Made by a program: the position numbers and the translations under genes. A stretch of 64,000 nucleotides of DNA from contig NZ_RHJS01000002.1 of NCBI RefSeq assembly GCF_003885045.1, positions 2,728,001-2,792,000 of the forward strand, in the 5' to 3' direction. Position 1 is the stretch's first letter. Each line of letters begins with the position of its first letter. The notes below the pieces were generated by a model. The model was not told the origin of the DNA, made no database searches, and saw only the letters and a program-made list of their open reading frames with translations. The DNA comes from Schaedlerella arabinosiphila. GTDB lineage: Bacteria > Bacillota > Clostridia > Lachnospirales > Lachnospiraceae. Shown one piece after another: positions 54,762 to 63,237 of the stretch.

Positions 54762-55142
54762 TCAAATACAAATCCCTCTTAATCGTCTCCCTTTATCGCT
54801 GCCCAGATATTTTCTGGAATGTGGGATTTTCCGGATCAGATAGCGGCCCTCACAAATCGTTTCGAAAAGATGGAAGGTTTCAGGGCACCATACATTATAT
54901 CCACTGTAAGTTTTTCCCTTTACTGTCTTTTTCTGGCAGACATGATTGATTTCCTCTTCCATGCTTTTTTGAGGAATTACATGACACATGGAATCTAAAA
55001 ACCTTTTGTTTGCAGTTTTTGAAATCTCTGCATACCGATAGAGGTTTACAATGGATTTTCCCATGGAAACCCACTGCCTGGAAGCCGCCCCGTCCTTATG
55101 ATGGACCTCCTTATAAACCTTAAATTCCTTTGGGGCATTGTA
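54762..55142 (-). pseudogene. Decayed gene of an unrecognised family with winged-helix-like tail
   Basis: The frame is open from a stop at 55143-55145, so the conserved part begins before any start codon: NAPKEFKVYKEVHHKDGAAS, then 'MGKSIVNLYRYAEISKTANKRFLDSM'-type sequence (in part: LYRYAEISKTANKRFLD). It ends with IRKIPHSRKYLGSDKGRRL, which resembles the last helix-turn and wing of a winged-helix domain. The region between the two is shorter than in the full-length proteins I recall, so an internal deletion is likely. No function is known to me. It is gene debris between the adhesin and the second TRAP operon. Confidence 0.45.
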
Positions 55143-55175
55143 TTACAATCTTTTTACTGAAATGTACGGGCATCC

Positions 55176-55216
55176 GAAGGGAGACTTCAAAATTGAATTG
55201 CCATTAGTCTCCCTTC
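55176..55216. repeat. Perfect 11-bp inverted repeat downstream of the second TRAP operon
   Basis: GAAGGGAGACT and AGTCTCCCTTC flank 19 bases. There is no T-run in the minus direction, so it may be a processing or stability hairpin for the operon end. Confidence 0.55.
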
Positions 55217-55298
55217 TCAACTGATCTTCTCCTTCCCCTTTAGCCACATTTCGGATTCTATTTCACACAGTTACAGCTTTACTCCTGACCAGCTTCGT

Positions 55299-56585
55299 TC
55301 AATAAATCAAATTGACGATAAATGTCGTAAATGGTTCAAACCAGGTTAAGAGTAATAAGTTTACGATTAATAAAATATAAAATGGTAAGGCTTCTTTAAT
55401 AAACTTTGCTGTTTTACAACCGGTTATCGAACATGTCACGAACATCAACGTCCCCATTGGAGGTGATAATGCGCCAATTGCATTATTAAAAATATACATC
55501 ATAGCAAAATGAATTTCATTGATGCCGTAAGAGCTTGCGATTGGAGCTAATAACGGAACAAGTATGATCATTGATGCATTTCCTTCAATAAACATTCCGA
55601 CTAATAAAAGAAATATATTAACGATCAAAAGAAACATATATTTATTATCAATGGTTTTTAACATCCATTCTGCAAGTGTCTGTGGAATACGTTCTTTTGT
55701 GAGTATCCATGAAAATACGGATGCAGCTGCCACAATTAACATGATTGACGACGAGGTTACTACTGTATCTTTTAGCCCCTGGAGTATATTTTTAATCTTC
55801 ATCTCCCGATAAATGATTCCCAGAACTACTGCATAGATAATCGCAACCGCTCCGGCTTCCGTAGCGGTAAAGATACCGATCCGAATCCCCCCTATAATAA
55901 TAATGGGTAATAAAAGCGGGAGAATCGCAGCCTTAAGAGCTTTAAAAAACTCTTCTTTACTGATTTTATTTTCACGTATGGTACCATAGCCTCTCTTTTT
56001 CGATATCACTCCTACCAGGATCATCATGGTAATGCATAAAAGCGCTCCGACACCAAGTCCTGAAACAAACAGCTTGCCGATTGATACATTGGCAATACTG
56101 CCATAAAGAATCATCGCAATCCCTGGCGGTATCAGCGGGGTGATCATTGATGAGGTGGCTGTTACAACGGAAGAAAATTCCAGCGAAAAACCTTTTTTCG
56201 TCATTTCCGGAACCAACATTTTTGACTGCATGGCTGCATCTGCAATATTTGACCCAGACAGCCCGCCCATAATCGTTGAAAGAAGAACATTAACCTGTGC
56301 TAAACCTCCTGCCAGACGTCCCGTTATCACTTCACAAAAATCCATGATCCTTTTTGTTACTCCGGTGTAGTTCATAAACACTCCGGCACAGACAAAAAAC
56401 GGAATTGCCAGCAGTGATATTTTTTCCGTACCTACAATAGCCTGCTGCGCAAATATGATCGGATTCGCATTCGGAACCAGTAAAAAGTAGACCATTGATC
56501 CACCCAGAACAGCAATATAAACCGGTACTTTAAGGAAAAGCAATATCAGCATTACGACAGCTGCCAATAATAATACATCACTCAA
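55299..56585 (-). CDS. TRAP transporter large permease (DctM type), second locus
   Basis: 428 residues, about 12 spans. Begins from a TTG that overlaps the small-subunit end. Family signatures are 'LGGSMVYFLLVPNANPIIFA' near the start and 'EGNASMIILVPLLAPIASSY' late in the protein. Last gene of the operon. Sequence is clearly diverged from the first DctM (45124-46407), so this is not a recent duplication. Confidence 0.92.
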   Translation of the reverse strand: MSDVLLLAAVVMLILLFLKVPVYIAVLGGSMVYFLLVPNANPIIFAQQAIVGTEKISLLAIPFFVCAGVFMNYTGVTKRIMDFCEVITGRLAGGLAQVNVLLSTIMGGLSGSNIADAAMQSKMLVPEMTKKGFSLEFSSVVTATSSMITPLIPPGIAMILYGSIANVSIGKLFVSGLGVGALLCITMMILVGVISKKRGYGTIRENKISKEEFFKALKAAILPLLLPIIIIGGIRIGIFTATEAGAVAIIYAVVLGIIYREMKIKNILQGLKDTVVTSSSIMLIVAAASVFSWILTKERIPQTLAEWMLKTIDNKYMFLLIVNIFLLLVGMFIEGNASMIILVPLLAPIASSYGINEIHFAMMYIFNNAIGALSPPMGTLMFVTCSITGCKTAKFIKEALPFYILLIVNLLLLTWFEPFTTFIVNLIY

Positions 56586-57084
56586 TCTCCGCCGCCCCCT
56601 TCACCTCTGATTTAATCCCTTTTACAAGACTATAAAAGTAACTGATGATCATGTCTACATACGAAAAGAGTGCTATTCCATAAATAAATGTATATGGAAT
56701 TTTTAACATACTTGTTGCTCGTCCGCTTTCGGCAAATATCTGAATATAGCCAATCGTATTTTTACAAAGATATCCGATAACAGCAACGACGACCACAGAA
56801 ATAAAAACGGACAAACTTTTCTGAAATTTTGCCGGAATGATATCTGCAACCATCTCAATCGCAACATGATTTCCTGTTCTAAAAGCAGCACCTGCTGCCG
56901 CAAAAACAATCCATACGATGCAGGCCAGCTGAACTTCCTCCAGCCAGGTAAACGGTGCTTTCAGTACATAACGCCAAACAACTCCTGCAAAAGTAAGAAT
57001 TATCAAAATCGTCAATGTCATTCCTGCAATAATAATGTCTAAATTAGCCAGCACATGTAAAACACCATTTTTTTGTTTCTGCAT
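56578..57084 (-). CDS. TRAP transporter small permease (DctQ type), second locus
   Basis: 168 residues, four spans, with the DctQ motif LKAPFTWLEEVQLACIVWIV. AAAGGCAGGG precedes the ATG. It lies 17 bases after the binding-protein gene. Confidence 0.9.
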   Translation of the reverse strand: MQKQKNGVLHVLANLDIIIAGMTLTILIILTFAGVVWRYVLKAPFTWLEEVQLACIVWIVFAAAGAAFRTGNHVAIEMVADIIPAKFQKSLSVFISVVVVAVIGYLCKNTIGYIQIFAESGRATSMLKIPYTFIYGIALFSYVDMIISYFYSLVKGIKSEVKGAAEIE

Positions 57085-57101
57085 TTATATACCCTGCCTT
57101 T

Positions 57102-58172
57102 CTATTCTCCCATTGCTTCCCTGACTGTTTTGTATAGCCCGTCAGACCATCCGAACTTATCGCCCATTTCGTAAAACGGCGCTGCTTTTTCTTTAAATGC
57201 TTCCAACTGTTCCTCCGTCGGTTCCACTACCGTTACACCCTCACTCTTCATCAAATCAAGATATTCTGCATCGGCCTTTTCATATACTCCATTATTAAAT
57301 TCGCCTGCCTCCACCATAGTCTCCGTAAGCCAATCCTGCTGATCTTTGGTCAGTGAATCAAACCATTCTGCAGAGCATACCAACGTAGTAAAATTTTTAA
57401 CATGCCCGTCGAGAATCAGATATTTTGCAATTTCATGAAGCTTTCTTCCGTATAACGTTCCTAATGGATTTTCCGCTCCGTCAATCGTCTTTGTCTGCAG
57501 AGCCTGATACACATCGCCCAAAGCCATCCCTGTGGAGGCCGCTCCTAAAACGTCAAAACCAATTGACTGGATCTCATTTGACGGTACCCTGATTTTCATA
57601 CCCGCCAAATCTTCCACACTATTTACAGGTTCCGTTGTCAGTGTATGTCTTTCTCCATAAATCCAATTAGACGCAAGAATCTTAAGGCCTTTTTCCTCTA
57701 ACTTAGCACATTGTTCCTGATACCAGTCAGACTCAATCAGGGTCCAGCACTGTTCCCATGAGTCAAATAAAAACGGTCCAAAAACAATTCCAAAATCCGG
57801 CACACCATAATCCGCATAAAATGCACCGTCGGCAAGAACGCAAACATTTTCTCCCAACAGCATGGAATCAATCAGGGAAGATTTGTCTCCAAGCTGTGAA
57901 TCCGGATACAGTTCTATAGCAACTTCGCCATTCGATTTTTCGTCAATCAATTCCTGCGCTTTTTTAAATCCCTGGCCAACCGGTTCACTGGCTGAATTTT
58001 CAATCGCAACTTGTAAAACCACCTCTGCATTTTCCTTATCGGCACTGCTTTCATTCGTAATACTCTCGCCTGTTTTCTCTGTACTTTCAGCAACCGGTTT
58101 ACTCTCTCCTGAACATGCTGTCAAACAAACCGCCAGACCTATACCTGCAACGAAAAGAATCATTTTTTTCAT
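57102..58172 (-). CDS. TRAP transporter solute-binding lipoprotein (DctP type), second locus
   Basis: 356 residues from the ATG at 58170-58172; AGGAGG lies eight bases upstream (the ATG two codons earlier is too close). The lipobox is AVCLTACSGE (Cys 20). DctP hallmarks are MKIRVPSNEIQSIGFD with the carboxylate-binding Arg and VYQALQTKTIDGAENPLGT. First of the three TRAP genes; it follows the dehydrogenase by about 50 bases. Confidence 0.92.
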   Translation of the reverse strand: MKKMILFVAGIGLAVCLTACSGESKPVAESTEKTGESITNESSADKENAEVVLQVAIENSASEPVGQGFKKAQELIDEKSNGEVAIELYPDSQLGDKSSLIDSMLLGENVCVLADGAFYADYGVPDFGIVFGPFLFDSWEQCWTLIESDWYQEQCAKLEEKGLKILASNWIYGERHTLTTEPVNSVEDLAGMKIRVPSNEIQSIGFDVLGAASTGMALGDVYQALQTKTIDGAENPLGTLYGRKLHEIAKYLILDGHVKNFTTLVCSAEWFDSLTKDQQDWLTETMVEAGEFNNGVYEKADAEYLDLMKSEGVTVVEPTEEQLEAFKEKAAPFYEMGDKFGWSDGLYKTVREAMGE

Positions 58173-58222
58173 ACCCATATCCTCCTGCTTATTTTATTAT
58201 TTTGACAACTTTACTAATTTTA

Positions 58223-59245
58223 TTATGAAAATCGTAACATGATTTTCAACATATCAGCGGCATTTTCATCTAATGTTTTAAACGCTTCTGCAGCATCAAG
58301 ATAGTTGAATTCGCCTGTAACAATTTTATCTATATTCTTTATCCTTTTTTCTGTTAAAATTTGAATTACCTCTTCAAAATCTGTTTTCACAGCATTTCTC
58401 GATCCCATAATATTCATTTCTTTTTTTTGGATATCTGTAAAGTTAAAATCAACATTTGATTTCCCAACTCCAATAATAATGGTTCTCCCATGGAAAGCAA
58501 CTGCATCTACGCAATTTTGAAATGTTGACGGCAAACCAACTGCTTCCACTGTCACGTCAAACAAATTACCGTCTGTAACCGTCTTCACCTGATCCAGAAA
58601 TGTGACATTATTATCATTGTGTATAAATCCATCAATTCCAAAATTTTTAGCATAATTCAATTTACTTTCGGCAATATCACACATATAGACCTGCGCTCCG
58701 GCAAGTTTTGCGGAAATTGCAGCAAAAACACCGATTGTTCCGGCACCTACCACCAATACCCGCTCACCTTTTTGTACTTTTGCTCGTTTAATCCCATGAT
58801 AGCTGATGCAAAAAGGTTCCACTAATGCTACTTCCTTAGCAGAAAGTCCTTGTCCACTGTACACTCTCTCAATCGGCATCGTCAAATATTCTCTAAATCC
58901 GCCGTCCCTTTGCACCCCCATTGTCTGGTTGCCTGTACAGCAATTGACAAACCCGCGCTGACAAGAATAGCATTCTTTGCAATTAAAATATGGATTCGCA
59001 GTAACTATCATTCCCGCCCGTAATCCGTTCTCATTTTCATCAATCTCTACTATTTCTGCTGAAAATTCATGTCCCGGAATCAGCGGATATTTTGCATAGG
59101 GGAGCTTCCCCCGGTAAGTATTCAGATCACTTCCGCAGATTCCTCCATAGAGAAGCTTTAACAATGCCTCTCCTTTTTTCCTTATCGGTCTTTCCATTTC
59201 TTTGATCCCAACCTGATACGGCTGATCCAATCCGATATATTTCAC
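58223..59245 (-). CDS. Zinc-dependent dehydrogenase (L-galactonate/L-gulonate 5-dehydrogenase-like)
   Basis: 340 residues from a GTG at 59243-59245 with GAAGGAGG upstream. Catalytic zinc GGICGSDLNTYRG and GHEFSAEIVE; structural zinc CKECYSCQRGFVNCC; Rossmann VVGAGTIGVFAAI. It resembles the RspB/LgoD group, whose characterised member oxidises L-galactonate to D-tagaturonate. In that case the dehydratase downstream of the pathway would be altronate dehydratase, which is encoded in this operon. This is inference; polyol dehydrogenase activity is an alternative. Confidence 0.88.
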   Translation of the reverse strand: MKYIGLDQPYQVGIKEMERPIRKKGEALLKLLYGGICGSDLNTYRGKLPYAKYPLIPGHEFSAEIVEIDENENGLRAGMIVTANPYFNCKECYSCQRGFVNCCTGNQTMGVQRDGGFREYLTMPIERVYSGQGLSAKEVALVEPFCISYHGIKRAKVQKGERVLVVGAGTIGVFAAISAKLAGAQVYMCDIAESKLNYAKNFGIDGFIHNDNNVTFLDQVKTVTDGNLFDVTVEAVGLPSTFQNCVDAVAFHGRTIIIGVGKSNVDFNFTDIQKKEMNIMGSRNAVKTDFEEVIQILTEKRIKNIDKIVTGEFNYLDAAEAFKTLDENAADMLKIMLRFS

Positions 59246-59281
59246 TTCTATCTCCTCCTTCATTAGAGAACTGGACACAGC

Positions 59282-60046
59282 TCAGAATCCAATCAAGGCT
59301 CCGCCGTCTACAGGCAGGCAGATACCGGTAATAAATTTCGCTGCATCTGATGATAAAAATACTGCTGCCATACCGATATCATTTGGTTCTCCCACCTTAT
59401 TCATTGGAGTTCTCCCTAAAATTTTTGCTTTTCGCTCCGGATCATTATCCGTTGCTTTTCTGAACATTGGCGTATCAATCCAGCCCGGAGCAATCGCATT
59501 CACTCTCACTCCGTCTTTACTGACTTCAGAGGCCAGTGTATGAACCATTCCGAGGTAACCTGCCTTTGCTGTAGAATATCCCATTACATATGGCTGTCCG
59601 ATAAAGCTCGTCATGCTGGCCTGGAAAATGATGCTGGTGCTTTTTTGTTTTCTCATATGCGGAACAAAAGCCTTTGTCATTGCAAATGCACCCACTAAAT
59701 GCACATTCAGTACGCTTTCATAATCCGCAACCGTCATCTCTTCAATTGGCTTCTTACAATGATTTCCCGCATTATTCACTAAAATATCAATATTGCCATG
59801 TTCCGCAATAATCTGATCTGCTAATGCCTGCGTGTGATCTGTGTCCGTAATATTAAACTGATAATAGGCTGCTTTGTCACCATATTTGCCCAGATTCTCA
59901 TCGAAAACCTCCTGTGGGTCCATACTCACTACTACTGCCCTGGCCCCCGCTTCAATCATGCATTCAGCAATCGAAAGTCCTAATCCGGTTGTTCCTCCTG
60001 TAATGACTGCGTTCTTCCCTTCCAATGAAAATTTGTCTCTGCTCAC
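59282..60046 (-). CDS. Short-chain dehydrogenase/reductase (gluconate 5-dehydrogenase-like)
   Basis: 254 residues from a GTG at 60044-60046; AAAGGA precedes it and the longer frame to 60079 overlaps the upstream gene's end. Nucleotide loop GGTTGLGLSIAE, NNAGNH, catalytic Ser in SMTSFIGQP and Tyr-x-x-x-Lys in YSTAKAGY, and terminal LPVDGGALIGF. Classical SDR. In sugar-acid operons such enzymes interconvert keto- and hydroxy-acids; in the sulfolactate alternative it would be a sulfolactate dehydrogenase. Confidence 0.92.
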   Translation of the reverse strand: MSRDKFSLEGKNAVITGGTTGLGLSIAECMIEAGARAVVVSMDPQEVFDENLGKYGDKAAYYQFNITDTDHTQALADQIIAEHGNIDILVNNAGNHCKKPIEEMTVADYESVLNVHLVGAFAMTKAFVPHMRKQKSTSIIFQASMTSFIGQPYVMGYSTAKAGYLGMVHTLASEVSKDGVRVNAIAPGWIDTPMFRKATDNDPERKAKILGRTPMNKVGEPNDIGMAAVFLSSDAAKFITGICLPVDGGALIGF

Positions 60047-60060
60047 TATTGTTTCCTTTC

Positions 60061-61281
60061 TTAAATACATGTTTTGCATTTTCGTATAGTTACTTCTTTA
60101 TCCTGATACTTATAGGGAATAAAATATTCTTTATGTCCCCACCTCTCGCTCTTTGACATTTCACCCATGGCTATATTAAAAACCATCTGTGCCAGATCAT
60201 CTCTGATTTCTTCCTGAGTCATCATCCCGCTTAACACCCGGCTGGCGTCGAAGTCCATGTCCTCCTTCATTCTTTCATAAATCCCGCTGTTTCCGGTAAT
60301 TTTGATTACCGGAGCAACTGCTGAACCAACAACATTTCCTCTCCCGGTTACCAGAAGGACCATATGGCTGCCACAGGAAATCAAATCCATGATCCCTTCA
60401 TTGTCATTAGGATTTGTAATGCCAAATTGCATCCAATAGGGATCAGGAGTGGTATCCAATAAATACAGCCCTTTCGTCTTTACCTGTTCCGACACCTTTA
60501 AAACTCCTTGAATTGTTCTTGAACCGCTCTTTACAACCGCCCCCATACTTTTTTCTTCAATCGTAGTCAGCCCTCCTGCAAAGTTTCCCGGACTGACAGA
60601 ATACTGTCTGACTGACTTGCAGTAATCAAGGGCCTTATTATAGGTATAACGGATATCTTCACGGACCTTCTCGTTTACCGCCCGTTCACACAATAGGCTG
60701 TAAAGTCCAATCGTCTCAACGATTTCTTCAAAAATTGCAGTTCCTCCCTGATCAATCAGCCAGTCAAAAAAATGTCCGACCACCACATTGCCGGCTAATC
60801 CGCTGGTATAATCACTTCCACCGCATTCTGCACCAATCACAAGTTCCTCAAATCCCATCTCAACTTTCGGCACTCTGTCTAACTGTGCTTTCATGTTTTT
60901 AACAATTTTTACACCTTCTTCAATACTTTTACCGGTTCCACCCAGATCCTGAATAAAAAAACTGGCATTTGCCTTTCCTTCATCTTCTGCAATTTTGGCC
61001 AATCTATCCGGCTGTATATATTCACAACCAAGTCCGACTGCTAATATCCCACCTACATTCGGATGGCGAATCAGAGAGATCAAAAGCCGAATCGCATATT
61101 CATTGTCTGTACAGCCGCTGAATCCAATCACTTCTATCTCCGAATCATTCATCCGCTTCACGATTTCCTGTGCTACGAAATGTGAACATTCCACCGTATA
61201 GATCACAAGAATTTTATTTCGGATTCCCTTTTTGCCATTTTTACGTGCAAACGCTTCCCATTTTAAATTTGATAATTCCAT
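60061..61281 (-). CDS. UxaA/SuyB family dehydratase or sulfo-lyase, large subunit
   Basis: 406 residues; TAGGAGG lies six bases before the ATG. It matches the C-terminal two-thirds of altronate dehydratase: GVGLGCEYIQ-like 'AVGLGCEYI', ECGGSDYTSGLAGNVVVGHF, SPGNFAGGLTTIEEKSMGA and TGRGNVVGSAVAPVIKITGN. In E. coli UxaA this part is fused to an N-terminal SAF domain; here that domain is a separate gene just upstream. A two-subunit form is also known for (R)-sulfolactate sulfo-lyase SuyAB. The substrate cannot be decided from sequence. It would release water (or sulfite) from a hydroxy acid. Confidence 0.88.
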   Translation of the reverse strand: MELSNLKWEAFARKNGKKGIRNKILVIYTVECSHFVAQEIVKRMNDSEIEVIGFSGCTDNEYAIRLLISLIRHPNVGGILAVGLGCEYIQPDRLAKIAEDEGKANASFFIQDLGGTGKSIEEGVKIVKNMKAQLDRVPKVEMGFEELVIGAECGGSDYTSGLAGNVVVGHFFDWLIDQGGTAIFEEIVETIGLYSLLCERAVNEKVREDIRYTYNKALDYCKSVRQYSVSPGNFAGGLTTIEEKSMGAVVKSGSRTIQGVLKVSEQVKTKGLYLLDTTPDPYWMQFGITNPNDNEGIMDLISCGSHMVLLVTGRGNVVGSAVAPVIKITGNSGIYERMKEDMDFDASRVLSGMMTQEEIRDDLAQMVFNIAMGEMSKSERWGHKEYFIPYKYQDKEVTIRKCKTCI

Positions 61282-61290
61282 TGTATCCTC

Positions 61291-61623
61291 CTATTCATAT
61301 TTAATATCCGTTGGTTTTCCAGTAACAGAATCTAAATGGGAGGAACGTTTATCATAAATACTTTCCATACAATGCAGACTGATCCAGGCGCCTTTCTTTA
61401 TATTCTCTGTCGAACGGCCGATTGGAACATTATACTTAATGATGTTTTCTCCTTTTTTAATATCTTTAGTCGCTATTTTATGTCCTTCTGGAATCCTTTC
61501 CAATGCCATGATGATACCACCTTCCGCCCCGCGCAATTGCACTTCTTCACAATACAGCTCTGTCAGTGCTGTTGCCACATTGTCCTGAGGCTCGATCTTA
61601 AAAGCAATTTTTGAATTACTCAT
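61291..61623 (-). CDS. SAF-domain small subunit of the UxaA/SuyA-type enzyme
   Basis: 110 residues; AAGGAG precedes the ATG. A SAF (beta-clip) domain with DNVATALTEL, IPEGHKIATKDIKKGENIIK and PIGRST, equivalent to the N-terminal domain of altronate dehydratase and to SuyA. The usual VHVHN motif reads ISLHCME here, with a Cys where a His is common. Nine bases separate it from the large subunit. Confidence 0.88.
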   Translation of the reverse strand: MSNSKIAFKIEPQDNVATALTELYCEEVQLRGAEGGIIMALERIPEGHKIATKDIKKGENIIKYNVPIGRSTENIKKGAWISLHCMESIYDKRSSHLDSVTGKPTDIKYE

Positions 61624-61635
61624 TTCTTATGCTCC

Positions 61636-62298
61636 TTATAAAATTCCGTATTTCGCAAATGCTTCTGTAGAAGACATCCCGTTTTCGATTGCTTTTCGTA
61701 CCACTTTTTCTCCAGTAGCTTTTGTCAATGCTTTTTCAACTACTTCCGTGGCTATCCTTTGGGGAATCACGATTGCACCATCAATGTCTCCAAAAATACA
61801 GTCTCCGTTATGAATCGTCACCTGTCCTATTTCAATATCACAGCGATAATCTACGACTTGTGTTCGAACACTGGAATCCTGTGCATAACATCCACAGGAA
61901 AACACCGGAAAATCTTGTTCTAAAATCTGCGGAGTATCTCTGTGCCAACCGTTGACCAATGCGCCTGCAGATCTCCGCGCTTTGGCTGTTGCAGTCAACA
62001 GTTCTCCCCAATATGCACATCTCTTCGCGCCGCCCGTCGCAACATAGATTTCATTTTCTTCCAGCTGGTCAAGAGCTTCTGTCAGATATCCGAAAGGTTT
62101 TTCTTGTGGTTGAAATACATCAATCATTAAAACCGTACACGCTTTTCCAACAATCTTCATATCCCTGGTGATGCCATGAATCTCCTGCGGTAGAAACTGG
62201 TGGTAATAACCCAGTTCATCAAGTATGTCTCCGACAACAGGCGTATACAGATTCTCCTTCATTATTTCAAACATCTCTTTTTCATTTTTCCATAACAT
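61636..62298 (-). CDS. RraA-like aldolase/decarboxylase
   Basis: 220 residues; GGAGTAGGAG precedes the ATG. Fold and motif of the RraA / 4-hydroxy-4-methyl-2-oxoglutarate aldolase family: '[20 protein letters not shown]' then WHRD with the conserved Arg-Asp, and [15 protein letters not shown] with the metal-site Asp. Members cleave hydroxy-oxo-dicarboxylates or decarboxylate oxaloacetate, while others only inhibit RNase E. First structural gene of the operon, so an enzymatic role in sugar-acid breakdown is likely. One base pattern of note: several extra Cys (CGCYAQ). Confidence 0.85.
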   Translation of the reverse strand: MLWKNEKEMFEIMKENLYTPVVGDILDELGYYHQFLPQEIHGITRDMKIVGKACTVLMIDVFQPQEKPFGYLTEALDQLEENEIYVATGGAKRCAYWGELLTATAKARRSAGALVNGWHRDTPQILEQDFPVFSCGCYAQDSSVRTQVVDYRCDIEIGQVTIHNGDCIFGDIDGAIVIPQRIATEVVEKALTKATGEKVVRKAIENGMSSTEAFAKYGIL

Positions 62299-62322
62299 TC
62301 TCCTACTCCTTTCATTTTCTTG

Positions 62323-62353
62323 TTGTATATTATGTTGTATACATCAATGTATA
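62323..62353 (-). promoter_or_regulatory. Candidate GntR operator
   Basis: Perfect inverted repeat TATACAT-CA-ATGTATA (62338-62353), with TTGTATA repeated directly at 62323-62329 and 62335-62341. It lies in the leader of the RraA-led operon, as expected for a site of the FCD regulator encoded upstream. Confidence 0.65.
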
Positions 62354-62458
62354 TATTAACTCTACCACTAAAAACATAATTTTTCAATCAATTTTTACTT
62401 CACTCAAGAATTTTTTATACTTTTAACAATTTCAGACATTTTTTTTATATAAATTGCA

Positions 62459-62491
62459 CAAAAAAAAGCAGGGAGTATTTTCTCTGCTTTT
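62459..62491 (-). terminator. Terminator of the FCD regulator gene
   Basis: On minus, AAAAGCAGAGA pairs with TCCCTGCTTTT (one mismatch) across 6-7 bases and continues in T8. Confidence 0.8.
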
Positions 62492-62497
62492 CATCAG

Positions 62498-63139
62498 CTA
62501 TATTAATGTGAACATGGATATTTTAGACTTTACTATATGCTCTCTCATTTCATCAGCAGCTCCGTGCACGTCGCCTTGCCGTAAGCATTTTATGATCGCT
62601 CTTTTCTCAATAATCGTTTCTGTCAACCGCTGTTTCACCGTTTTACTGACGAGTATCCGCAATCTGCGATCCTGATTATACAGTGCCGTATAGGTAGAAA
62701 CCAGATAATGATTGCTGCATTTGGAAATGATACACTGGTGAAAATCGTTGTCCAATCCATAATAAGCTTCGGAATCCTCGCTTTCGATTGCCTTTTCATA
62801 GATATCAACAATTTTTTCCATATTATCAATCTCTTTTGAAGTCAATTCATGTGCATATTTCTCAACAAAATATGGCTCTAATAACAAACGACCTTCAAAA
62901 ACCATTTCAATTTCTTCTTTGGTAATTGCCGAAACAAAAAAACCTTTTTTAGGTAAAATAGATACTAAACGTTCCTGCTCAAGGCGTCCCAATGCATCGC
63001 GAATGGGTGTCCTGCTCATGCCAAGCTCTTCGCTCAGGAATTCTTCATTCAAAAAACTTGACGGTTTATACTCACATGTTATTATTTTCTCTTTGATAAC
63101 ATGATAGGCTGTTTGCTTTAACGGTATTTTTTTCGTCAT
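62498..63139 (-). CDS. GntR-family regulator, FCD subfamily, second locus
   Basis: 213 residues from the ATG at 63137-63139, with AGGAG eight bases upstream. Winged helix with 'LNEEFLSEELGMSRTPIRDA' and 'LEQERLVSILPKKGFFV'; FCD domain with 'YYGLDNDFHQCIISKCSNHY' and a final 'GDVHGAADEMREHI' helix. Separate transcript upstream of the operon it likely controls. Confidence 0.9.
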   Translation of the reverse strand: MTKKIPLKQTAYHVIKEKIITCEYKPSSFLNEEFLSEELGMSRTPIRDALGRLEQERLVSILPKKGFFVSAITKEEIEMVFEGRLLLEPYFVEKYAHELTSKEIDNMEKIVDIYEKAIESEDSEAYYGLDNDFHQCIISKCSNHYLVSTYTALYNQDRRLRILVSKTVKQRLTETIIEKRAIIKCLRQGDVHGAADEMREHIVKSKISMFTLI

Positions 63140-63186
63140 TCCTCCCACTCCTGTTCTCTCACCTTAACTTATAGGCAGTATGTAAG

Positions 63187-63226
63187 AATACACCAGACAC
63201 AGGATGCTCTCCGTGACCGGTGTATT
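63187..63226. terminator. Hairpin between asd and the FCD regulator
   Basis: AATACACC and GGTGTATT (perfect, 8 bp) with an inner CAC/GTG; T6 follows on plus. On minus, the asd direction, the T-run is weak. Confidence 0.55.
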
Positions 63227-63237
63227 TTTTCCAAACT

